From assembly GCA_017540285.1 (NCBI GenBank), contig JAFYBI010000191.1, positions 1 through 7,011 of the forward strand: a stretch of DNA of 7,011 bases, in the 5' to 3' direction. Numbering within the stretch: position 1 is the first letter of the stretch; each line of letters begins with the position of its first letter. The position numbers were made by a program, and so were the translations under genes. The notes beneath the pieces are model-generated. The model was given only the letters and a program-made list of their open reading frames with translations, was not told the origin of the DNA and searched no databases. The stretch comes from Clostridia bacterium. GTDB lineage: Bacteria > Bacillota > Clostridia > Oscillospirales > CAG-272. This document shows positions 1 through 4,735 of the stretch, piece by piece.

Positions 1-13
1 CCAGTGATGCCAC

Positions 14-45
14 GAAAAAAGACCCCGCAAGCGGGGATCTTTCTT
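14..45 (-). terminator. Intrinsic terminator of repeat unit 1
   Basis: On the minus strand the stem CCCCGC/GCGGGG (about 22-35) has a short TT loop and is followed by a T-run (20-15). An unpaired A lies near the stem base, as in the other two array terminators. The stem sequence differs from those copies although the architecture is the same. Confidence 0.7.
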
Positions 46-48
46 CAT

Positions 49-155
49 GGAAACATTGGGACTCGAACCCCGTCGGCGCATGCGCCTCCCGGAGTTTCCG
101 ACCTTCGTTCATCCGTGCCGTTCGGATCCCGCGCGAGAAACTCCTTCTTGTTTTC
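49..155 (-). other. tRNA-like repeat unit 1 (possible tRNA pseudogene or small RNA)
   Basis: Read on the minus strand the unit starts with an acceptor-like GAAAACA (155-149), then the 54-bp core (144-91), a 12-bp palindrome (86-75), a T-arm with loop TTCGAGT, and TGTTTCC (55-49). The two ends pair at 6 of 7 positions, as an acceptor stem would. The 3' part is identical to tRNA-Val, but only 3 of 5 T-stem pairs form here, as if the tRNA-Val tail had been joined at the T-loop onto another sequence. There is no recognisable D-arm or standard anticodon arm, so this is not a working elongator tRNA. Its status as an RNA is inference. Confidence 0.4.
91..144 (-). repeat. 54-bp core repeat, copy 1
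   Basis: The core is bounded by a perfect 8-bp inverted repeat, GGAGTTTC and GAAACTCC. Inside is a 5-bp stem ATCCG/CGGAT with a 7-base loop, the geometry of an anticodon arm, but the loop lacks the usual T at position 33. It matches the copy at 242-295 at 53 of 54 bases. Confidence 0.85.
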
Positions 156-173
156 TCGCCCAATGACGCCACG

Positions 174-200
174 AAAAAAGGCCCCTGACAAGCAGGGACC
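174..200 (-). terminator. Intrinsic terminator of repeat unit 2
   Basis: On the minus strand the stem GGTCCCTG/CAGGGGCC has a CTTG-type loop and one bulged A, and runs into six T residues (179-174). It is nearly identical to the tRNA-Val terminator at 324-355, which points to duplication of the tRNA tail together with its terminator. Confidence 0.75.
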
Positions 201-201
201 T

Positions 202-305
202 GTACACGGGGACTCGAACCCCCGCGCAGCAAGCTGCGCACGGAGTTTCCGACCTTCGTTCATCCGTGCCGTTCGGATTCCGCGCGAGAAACTCCACTTG
301 CTTCC
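202..305 (-). other. tRNA-like repeat unit 2 (possible tRNA pseudogene or small RNA)
   Basis: On the minus strand the unit begins with GGAAGCA (305-299), which is exactly the 5' acceptor strand of the neighbouring tRNA-Val. The core (295-242), a 16-base hairpin GCGCAGC/GCTGCGC (239-224) and a well-paired T-arm with loop TTCGAGT (223-208) follow. The 3' end reads GTGTACA, which does not pair with GGAAGCA, so the acceptor stem is broken in this copy. Position and order of parts equal those of unit 1, but the hairpin sequence is unrelated while still fully palindromic. Confidence 0.4.
242..295 (-). repeat. 54-bp core repeat, copy 2
   Basis: It is identical to copy 1 (91-144) except for one C/T change. 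The terminal GGAGTTTC/GAAACTCC arms and the internal ATCCG/CGGAT stem are intact. The near-identity contrasts with the freely varying palindrome next to it, so either the duplication is recent or the core is under selection. Confidence 0.85.
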
Positions 306-323
306 TCGCCCAGTGATGCCACG

Positions 324-355
324 AAAAAAGGCCCTGACAAGCAGGGACCTTTTTT
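324..355 (-). terminator. tRNA-Val terminator
   Basis: The stem (330-336 with 343-349) pairs GGTCCCTG with CAGGGCC through one bulged A, with A and T tracts on both sides (324-329 and 350-355). It starts directly after the tRNA 3' end and could work in both directions. Confidence 0.85.
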
Positions 356-357
356 CA

Positions 358-431
358 TGGAAACATTGGGACTCGAACCCAAGACCTCTCGGATGTGAAC
401 CGAACGCTCTAACCGGCTGAGCTATGCTTCC
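358..431 (-). tRNA. tRNA-Val (anticodon CAC)
   Basis: The minus strand folds into a full 74-nt cloverleaf. The acceptor is GGAAGCA with TGTTTCC (one G-T pair), the D-stem is GCTC/GAGC, and the anticodon stem TTCGG/CCGAG closes loop TTCACAT. The variable loop has five bases and the T-arm is TTGGG-TTCGAGT-CCCAA; the discriminator is A. The anticodon CAC reads the valine codon GUG. No CCA is encoded, so it must be added after transcription. The gene has its own promoter just upstream and a terminator immediately downstream. Its last 27 bases, including the start of the trailer, recur exactly at 44-70 in the adjoining array. Confidence 0.97.
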
Positions 432-442
432 GTGCGAAGGGT

Positions 443-471
443 ATTATAACACATCTTCCCCCGTTTGTCCA
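443..471 (-). promoter_or_regulatory. Sigma-A promoter of tRNA-Val
   Basis: On the minus strand, TGGACA (471-466) and TATAAT (448-443) are separated by exactly 17 bp. The -10 box lies 12 bases from the tRNA 5' end at 431, giving a very short leader. Confidence 0.85.
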
Positions 472-548
472 GTCCTTTTTTCAAACTTTTCGAAGTTTTC
501 GGCGTTTTCGGATCGCTGCGGGGCTCTCGGGAGTTTCGGGGGATTCGG

Positions 549-598
549 AAAAACCCCGCCCGGACGGAAAAGCGGGAAGAGCTCGATGCCCTTCCCGC
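549..598 (-). terminator. Overlapping double terminator of the transketolase operon
   Basis: On the minus strand, 23 bases after the tktC stop, a perfect 8-bp stem GCGGGAAG/CTTCCCGC (598-591 with 579-572) runs into TTTT. The segment 576-572 can instead pair with 559-555 (CCCGC/GCGGG), forming a second hairpin followed by TTTTT (553-549). The two hairpins share that segment and so exclude each other. Most likely this is a robust composite terminator; a regulatory switch is possible but unsupported. Confidence 0.7.
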
Positions 599-620
599 GC
601 GGATCCCGTTTTGCGATTTC

Positions 621-1559
621 TTATTTCAGCGCGATCGCCGCTTTCGCCTTTTCCGCGATGGCCGCCGCGTCGAGATGATAGTAGGAGAGCAGCTCCTTCG
701 CCGGGCCGGAGCGTCCGAATTCGTCCTGGATGCCCACCCGGAGGACCGGCGTCGGCTTCTTCTCCGCGAGGCATTCGCACACCGCGCCGCCGAGACCGCC
801 GATGACCGTGTGCTCTTCGCAGGTCACCACCGCGCCGCACTTCGCCGCTTCCGCGATCACCAGCGCTTCGTCGAGCGGCTTGATCGTGGAGATGTTCACC
901 ACGGACGCCGAAATGCCGTCTGCCGCGAGGAGCTCACGCGCCGCGAGCGCCTGCTCGACCTCGATGCCGGTCGCGATGAGGGCGACGTCCGAGCCGTCCG
1001 CCATCTTCACACCCTTGCCGATCTCGAACTTGTAATCGTCTCCGAAGAGGACCGGGACCGCCATTCTGCCGAAGCGGAGATACACCGGGCCCTGGAATTC
1101 GATCGCCGCCTTGACCGCGAGACGGGCCTCGACCGCGTCCGCCGGGTTCAGAATCGTCATGCCGGGGATCGTGCGCATCAGGGCGATGTCCTCGCAGCAC
1201 TGGTGCGTCGCGCCGTCCTCGCCGACGGTGATGCCCGCGTGGGTCGCGCCGATCTTCACGTTGTTGTGCGGATAGCCGATGGAGTTGCGGATCTGCTCGA
1301 AGCTGCGCCCCGCCGCGAACATGGCGAACGTGGACGCGAACGGGATCTTCCCGCACAGGGACATGCCCGTCGCCACACAGATCATGTTGTTCTCCGCGAT
1401 GCCGCAGTCGAAGTGGCGCTCCGGGAACGCCTTCTTGAAGGTTGCCGTTTTGGTGGCCGCCGCGAGGTCCGCGTCCAGCACCACCAGATTCTCATAGATT
1501 GCGCCGAATTCCGCGAGGGCCTTGCCGTACGCCTCGCGCGTTGCGATCTTGTCTGCCAT
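621..1559 (-). CDS. Transketolase, C-terminal subunit
   Basis: This 312-residue protein carries the pyrimidine-binding and C-terminal domains of a split transketolase. It is expected to pair with the N-terminal subunit (2472-3296) to form the thiamine-diphosphate enzyme that moves two-carbon ketol units between sugar phosphates in the cytosolic non-oxidative pentose phosphate pathway. Residues 53-57 (GIAEN) hold the catalytic glutamate, E56. GEDGATHQ (113-120) and the stretch around 246-257 (CEEHTVIGGLG) are typical of the family, and DEFGRSG (279-285) lies in the C-terminal domain. The start at 1559 is chosen because AAAGGA lies about 10 bases upstream and the protein begins at a normal family N-terminus; the open frame upstream runs into the preceding gene. 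It is the last gene of the operon, 32 bp after the barrel gene. The fold could also be read as DXS-like or pyruvate-dehydrogenase-beta-like, but its partner gene supports transketolase. Confidence 0.95.
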   Translation of the reverse strand: MADKIATREAYGKALAEFGAIYENLVVLDADLAAATKTATFKKAFPERHFDCGIAENNMICVATGMSLCGKIPFASTFAMFAAGRSFEQIRNSIGYPHNNVKIGATHAGITVGEDGATHQCCEDIALMRTIPGMTILNPADAVEARLAVKAAIEFQGPVYLRFGRMAVPVLFGDDYKFEIGKGVKMADGSDVALIATGIEVEQALAARELLAADGISASVVNISTIKPLDEALVIAEAAKCGAVVTCEEHTVIGGLGGAVCECLAEKKPTPVLRVGIQDEFGRSGPAKELLSYYHLDAAAIAEKAKAAIALK

Positions 1560-1591
1560 TGTATTCAAATCCTTTCGTTGATTCCTTGTTT

Positions 1592-2440
1592 TCAGTGTCC
1601 CAATACCGTCTGACGGAACGGGCTCGAGCGGGCTTCGAGGTCCGGGAACCGGTGCTCGAGCGCGGACACGGAGATCTCGATGTCCTCCGCCGCCTCCCGC
1701 GCGCTGTTCGTCCCGACCGTCACCATGTCGCACGGCCGGATCGCGTTCCAGGAGAAGGTCAGTCCCACGTAAGGCGTGGTCCGCCCCGCCGCCATCGGCT
1801 TGATGGTCATGACGGGGTGCTTCGCCTGATGGATGATCCGCGCGACGCCCTCGACCTCGATCTGCATGAGGAAGCCCATGCAGTTGAAGATCTGGATGTA
1901 GGTTTCGACGTCGTATTCGTTCCGGTCCGCGTACTGCACCACCTCGGGCATGTGCGCGGAAAGGCCCGGGCGCATCCCCGCCTCCCGGATCATCGCGAGA
2001 TAGTCGGGCAGCCGCGGGATCGCCCCGAGGTTCTTGTTGACCATCTGCTCCACGCTCGTGTGGTGGATGAGGCAGAAATCGGAGCCGATCTCGGCGCTGT
2101 GCCGGATGGTCTTCTCCGCTTCCCTGCGCGCCTCGGCGCTGTCGTCGACGTTCATCGCCGGGGTATCGATGCGGATGATCTTCTGCCCGGCACGCTGCTC
2201 CGCCCAGTCGATGGCGGCTGCCGCGATCGGCGTCGTGCTGATGGGCGCCATGACCGCGTCCACGCCCGCGGCGAGGAAGGTCTCGAACACGGGCCAGAAA
2301 TCCTCCGGACGGGCGAACTTTTCCCGGATCGCGGCGTCCGCGGCGGCGCCTGTGTGGCTCCAGCCGAGCAGCCAGTTGGTCCCGATCAGCATCCGGGGCA
2401 GGCTCATCCCGCCGACTTCCGTTCTCGGAAATGCTTGCAT
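1592..2440 (-). CDS. Uncharacterised TIM-barrel protein between the transketolase subunits
   Basis: I do not recognise this 282-residue family by name. Eight short hydrophobic strands ending in polar residues can be read in order: MLIGTN (17-22), AVMAP (62-66), IIRIDTP (88-94), DFCLIHH (121-127), RPGLSAH (157-163), YIQIFN (181-186), PVMTIKPMAAG (209-219) and DMVTVGT (238-244). This is a (beta/alpha)8 barrel. The strand ends carry likely active-site residues: N22, D92, H126, H127, H163, N186 and K214. The last two strands resemble the end of aldo/keto-reductase-like barrels, but no cofactor motif is clear. There is no signal peptide or membrane segment. AGGAGG six bases before 2440 fixes the start. 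The gene sits 31 bp after the N-subunit and 32 bp before the C-subunit of transketolase, so I infer a sugar or sugar-phosphate role such as lyase, isomerase or reductase. Existence as a gene is firm; function is not. Confidence 0.9.
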   Translation of the reverse strand: MQAFPRTEVGGMSLPRMLIGTNWLLGWSHTGAAADAAIREKFARPEDFWPVFETFLAAGVDAVMAPISTTPIAAAAIDWAEQRAGQKIIRIDTPAMNVDDSAEARREAEKTIRHSAEIGSDFCLIHHTSVEQMVNKNLGAIPRLPDYLAMIREAGMRPGLSAHMPEVVQYADRNEYDVETYIQIFNCMGFLMQIEVEGVARIIHQAKHPVMTIKPMAAGRTTPYVGLTFSWNAIRPCDMVTVGTNSAREAAEDIEISVSALEHRFPDLEARSSPFRQTVLGH

Positions 2441-2471
2441 GCGCGCCTCCTGTCAGACGGGCTGCCGCCCT

Positions 2472-3296
2472 TTATCTCTCGCCGAGGTCCTTCATGGCCT
2501 GTTCGTACTGTTCCGCGTTCGGCGCCGCGCCGTGCCACGAGACGCTGTTCTCCATATAGGAGACGCCCTTGCCCTTGACGGAGTGGGAGATGATGACGGT
2601 GGGCTTGTCGGTGCAGGCTCTCGCCGCCTTGTACGCCGCTTCGATCGAGTCGAAGTCATGCGCGTCGCATTCGACGACGTTCCACTTGAACGCGCGGAAC
2701 TTCTCCGGATACGGGGCGGGGTCGTTGACGTCCGCGATGGGGCCGTCGATCTGCAGGCCGTTGTAGTCGATGAGCCAGCAGAGGTTCGAGAGCTTTCTGT
2801 TGCCCGCGAACATCGCCGCTTCCCAGACCTGGCCCTCTTCGGTCTCGCCGTCGCCGAGGATGGCGTAGATGCGGACGGAGGTGCCGTCGATCTTGTTGGC
2901 GAGCGCCATGCCGCACGACGTGGACGCGCCCTGTCCGAGCGAGCCGGAGGTCATGTCGACGCCGGGCGTGTGCTTCATGTCCGGGTGGCCCTGGAGATAC
3001 GAGGAGGTCTTGCGGAAGGTCTTCAGGTCTTCCACGGGGAAATAGCCTCTCTGCGCGAGGGCGGAATAGAGGCCGGGGGCGCAGTGGCCCTTCGAGAGGA
3101 CCATGCGGTCGCGGCCCGTCCAGTCGGGGTTCTTCGGGTCGATGTTGAGTTCTTCGAAATAGAGATACGCGAGCACGTCCGCGATGGAAAGGGATCCGCC
3201 GGGATGGCCGCTGTTTGCCGAATAAACCGCGTCGATGATGCCCACGCGGATTTTACGGGCGATTTCTGCGAGTTCGGTTTTTCTCTGGGTGTCCAT
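2472..3296 (-). CDS. Transketolase, N-terminal subunit
   Basis: This 274-residue protein is the thiamine-diphosphate-binding half of a split transketolase. SGHPGG (29-34), SKGH (68-71), the SLGQGAS region (119-125) and WHG (254-256) are family signatures. The cofactor motif starts at GDGETEEGQVWEA (148-160) and closes at N179 in DYNG, matching the GDG-to-N arrangement that binds Mg and diphosphate. Length is normal for the stand-alone N subunit of Firmicutes and archaea. The start at 3296 has AAGGA six bases upstream and matches the usual N-terminus; the frame continues 42 codons upstream through the promoter, which rules out the longer start. It is first in the operon, about 45 bases downstream of the predicted transcription start. 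The unusual point is that its C-subunit partner is not adjacent but one gene further on. Confidence 0.96.
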   Translation of the reverse strand: MDTQRKTELAEIARKIRVGIIDAVYSANSGHPGGSLSIADVLAYLYFEELNIDPKNPDWTGRDRMVLSKGHCAPGLYSALAQRGYFPVEDLKTFRKTSSYLQGHPDMKHTPGVDMTSGSLGQGASTSCGMALANKIDGTSVRIYAILGDGETEEGQVWEAAMFAGNRKLSNLCWLIDYNGLQIDGPIADVNDPAPYPEKFRAFKWNVVECDAHDFDSIEAAYKAARACTDKPTVIISHSVKGKGVSYMENSVSWHGAAPNAEQYEQAMKDLGER

Positions 3297-3347
3297 GTTG
3301 TTCCTTGCCTTTCTCAGTGTCGGGCGCCGTTGCCCGGAGTTGGTTCT

Positions 3348-3376
3348 ATTGTAACCCATTTCCGCGGGAATGTCAA
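3348..3376 (-). promoter_or_regulatory. Sigma-A promoter of the transketolase operon
   Basis: On the minus strand TTGACA (3376-3371) and TACAAT (3353-3348) are 17 bp apart. The spacer holds an inverted repeat TTCC-GCG-GGAA (3360-3370) that could be a small operator. The leader of about 45 bases contains a CGGGC/GCCCG hairpin (about 3321-3336) before the ribosome-binding site. Confidence 0.85.
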
Positions 3377-3415
3377 CCGCACGGGGAAAATTTTTGTTTT
3401 TTTCCGGCAAAGCCC

Positions 3416-3444
3416 TTGACAAAGCGGGGGGATTCCGCTATAAT
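3416..3444 (+). promoter_or_regulatory. Consensus sigma-A promoter of tRNA-Ser
   Basis: TTGACA (3416-3421) and TATAAT (3439-3444) match the consensus at all twelve positions with a 17-bp spacer. It is divergent from the transketolase promoter, the two -35 boxes being about 40 bp apart. Transcription should start near 3451, leaving a leader of about 58 bases with a CCGG-TTTT-CCGG hairpin before the tRNA. Confidence 0.9.
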
Positions 3445-3508
3445 GATGAGGCATGATGTGATGACAAAGCCGCGTCTGCCGCCGGTTTTCCGGTGAAAAA
3501 CTTGGTAC

Positions 3509-3597
3509 GGAGAAGTACTCAAGAGGCCGAAGAGGCGCCCCTGCTAAGGGTGTAGGTCGGGATGACCGGCGCGAGAGTTCAAATCTCTCCTTCTCCG
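3509..3597 (+). tRNA. tRNA-Ser (anticodon GCT)
   Basis: This 89-nt type II tRNA has acceptor GGAGAAG/CTTCTCC, anticodon stem CGCCC/GGGTG around loop CTGCTAA, a long variable arm with AGGTC/GACC pairing, and T-arm GAGAG-TTCAAAT-CTCTC. The discriminator is G, as expected for serine. The anticodon GCT reads AGC and AGU. CCA is not encoded. A consensus promoter lies upstream and a large hairpin terminator starts 11 bases downstream. Confidence 0.97.
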
Positions 3598-3607
3598 GGA
3601 CAGAAAG

Positions 3608-3645
3608 CCCCCTCGGGACCGCAAGGTTTCGGAGGGGGTTTGTTC
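3608..3645 (+). terminator. tRNA-Ser terminator
   Basis: A stem of about 13 bp (3608-3620 with 3625-3638) closes a GCAA tetraloop, with one bulged G and some G-T pairs. It is followed by TTTGTTC. The T-run is interrupted, so some read-through into the next gene is plausible. Confidence 0.85.
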
Positions 3646-3669
3646 ATCTTTCCCCCGAAAGGAGCCGCC

Positions 3670-3981
3670 ATGCCCTCTCCGCTTTACGAAAGAATCTACG
3701 CGATCGTGCGGAAAATCCCCGCCGGACGGGTCGCGACGTACGGGCAGATCGCGTTCCTCGCCGGTCTTCCCCGCGGCGCGCGCACGGTCGGCTTCGCGAT
3801 GGCGGCCTGCCGCGACGGGACCGTCCCCTGTCACCGCGTCGTCAACCGTCTGGGCGGGACCTGCGCCGCGTTCGACGCCTGGGGACCGGATTTCCAGCGC
3901 GCGCTGCTCGAAGAAGAAGGCGTCCGCTTCGCTGAGGCGGGACGCGCCGATCTCGCCGCCTCCGGGTGGGGCGGGACATGA
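3670..3981 (+). CDS. MGMT-family single-domain alkyltransferase protein
   Basis: This 103-residue protein is essentially the DNA-binding active-site domain of O6-alkylguanine-DNA alkyltransferases, without the N-terminal domain of Ogt or MGMT (about 160-200 residues). GRVATYGQIA (19-28) begins the helix-turn-helix region, ARTVGFAM (37-44) contains the arginine finger position R38, and PCHRVV (53-58) holds the nucleophilic cysteine C54. Alkyltransferase-like (ATL) proteins of similar length have tryptophan in place of this cysteine, so here the protein may still accept alkyl groups in a suicide reaction; activity of such short forms is uncertain. AAAGGAG six bases before 3670 sets the start. 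It is cytosolic. It overlaps no other gene, lies 16 bp before the acetyltransferase gene and probably forms an operon with it. There is room for only about 25 bases between the tRNA-Ser terminator and the start, and no promoter is visible there. Confidence 0.93.
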   Translation: MPSPLYERIYAIVRKIPAGRVATYGQIAFLAGLPRGARTVGFAMAACRDGTVPCHRVVNRLGGTCAAFDAWGPDFQRALLEEEGVRFAEAGRADLAASGWGGT

Positions 3982-3997
3982 ACGGAAGGAGAAGACC

Positions 3998-4642
3998 ATG
4001 GTTTTCGACAACAACGACCGCCGGATCGCGTACTGGGAGCTGATGCTCGCCCGCTCCCTCGATCCGCTCGATCTGCCCCCGTATCCCCTGCCCGCGGGAT
4101 ACCGCTTCGTGCGGTACAGGCCCGGCGACCGGGACGCGTGGATCGGCATCGAAAAGAGCGCGAAGGAATTCCGCAGCGATGAAGAAGGCCTGGCGGCATG
4201 GGGACGGTATTACCGGGACCGCGAGGACGAGCTGCCCGGCCGGATGCTCTTCCTCGAGAACGGTGAGGGAGAAAAGGTCGCGACCGCCACGGCGATGTAC
4301 GACGTCTTCGGGCGGGACACCTCCGGCGCGGCCTGGCTGCACTGGGTCTCCGTCCGCCGCGATCATCAGGGCCGGGGACTCGCGAAGCCCCTTGTCGCCG
4401 AGGCGTTCCGCGTCATGCGCGCGCTCGGTTACACCCGCGTGATCGTTCCCACGCAGACCTATACCTGGCTCGCCGTGAAGGTCTACCTCGACCTCGGATG
4501 CCGTCCGATCCCGGAGAACGCCGTACACAGCGAAACGGGCTGGCGGATCGTGCGGGCGCTGACGAACCACCCCGCCCTTGCCGCCTTTCCGCCCGCCGGC
4601 ATGGACGAAATCCTCGCTCCGGAGGCGGATTCAGCGGACTGA
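3998..4642 (+). CDS. GNAT-family N-acetyltransferase
   Basis: The 214-residue protein has the GNAT fold in its second half. The strand WLHWVSV (113-119) leads into the acetyl-CoA pyrophosphate loop HQGRGLA (123-129), which fits the Q/R-x-x-G-x-G/A motif A, followed by the helix KPLVAEAFRVM (130-140). The YLDLGCRPI segment (163-171) resembles the conserved late GNAT motif with its tyrosine. The substrate cannot be told from sequence; residues 1-35 look like an extra N-terminal helix. No signal peptide or membrane segment is seen. AAGGAG before 3998 sets the start, 16 bp after the MGMT-family gene, so translation from a shared message is likely. There is no obvious functional link between the two beyond this arrangement. 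Confidence 0.92.
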   Translation: MVFDNNDRRIAYWELMLARSLDPLDLPPYPLPAGYRFVRYRPGDRDAWIGIEKSAKEFRSDEEGLAAWGRYYRDREDELPGRMLFLENGEGEKVATATAMYDVFGRDTSGAAWLHWVSVRRDHQGRGLAKPLVAEAFRVMRALGYTRVIVPTQTYTWLAVKVYLDLGCRPIPENAVHSETGWRIVRALTNHPALAAFPPAGMDEILAPEADSAD

Positions 4643-4663
4643 TGCGCGCGAAATCCGGTTTTT
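4626..4663 (+). terminator. Weak possible terminator after the acetyltransferase gene
   Basis: CGGATT (4626-4631) can pair with AATCCG (4652-4657), followed by GTTTTT. The loop is 20 bases and the stem begins inside the last codons of the gene, so this is a poor terminator at best. Confidence 0.3.
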
Positions 4664-4676
4664 CCTGCTTTTTTCC

Positions 4677-4705
4677 TTGACAAATCGGCGGAAAACGGGT
4701 ACAAT
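4677..4705 (+). promoter_or_regulatory. Sigma-A promoter of the XRE regulator gene
   Basis: TTGACA (4677-4682) and TACAAT (4700-4705) are 17 bp apart. The predicted start near 4712 leaves a leader of about 24 bases that is almost only the AAGGAGG ribosome-binding site (4721-4727). Confidence 0.9.
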
Positions 4706-4735
4706 AGAGTCAAATCCACCAAGGAGGCCTTCCAC

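Larger units (their letters stand above)
1..355 (-). repeat. tRNA-Val-linked tandem repeat array (two full units plus the start of another)
   Basis: There is no credible protein gene here; one open frame crosses the whole stretch but merely reads through the repeats. Read on the minus strand from tRNA-Val, the order is terminator, 19-20 bp spacer, 54-bp core, palindrome, T-arm fragment, terminator, and again. The spacer block (CAGTGATGCC and variants) recurs at 2-11, 161-170 and 311-320, giving periods of 159 and 150 bp. Bases 44-70 repeat bases 354-380 of the tRNA-Val end exactly (27 bp). The left edge of the window is inside a spacer, so at least one more unit may lie beyond it. I do not recognise the family. 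Tandem duplication of a tRNA tail, repeated integration at a tRNA 3' end, or a row of small tRNA-like RNAs all fit. Confidence 0.8.

Noticed and set aside
1..355. CRISPR array
   Set aside because: Repeated units are 150-159 bp with terminators and tRNA fragments; the intervening pieces are themselves repeated, unlike unique spacers, and no cas gene is present.
4..420. Plus-strand open frame of 138 codons over the repeat array
   Set aside because: It reads through tRNA sequence, terminators and repeats antisense to tRNA-Val; its apparent protein repeats are only the DNA repeats translated.
483..498. AAACTT-TTCG-AAGTTT hairpin upstream of the tRNA-Val promoter
   Set aside because: Short A+T-rich stem without a following T-run in either useful direction; could arise by chance, and no role is supported.
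465..1613. Plus-strand open frame of 382 codons
   Set aside because: Arg- and Asp-rich frame antisense to the transketolase C-subunit gene, no ribosome-binding site and no family motifs; a G+C-driven shadow.
1442..3419. Two long plus-strand open frames (to 2578 and from 2034)
   Set aside because: Both are antisense to well-supported minus-strand genes and show the low-information composition of shadows; the second also overruns the operon promoter.
3670..3981. Alkyltransferase-like (ATL) protein
   Set aside because: ATL proteins have tryptophan at the nucleophile position, whereas here C54 is retained in PCHRVV.
3842..4570. Minus-strand open frame opposite the MGMT-family and acetyltransferase genes
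   Set aside because: It is antisense to two genes with clear motifs and good ribosome-binding sites and has no recognisable domain.
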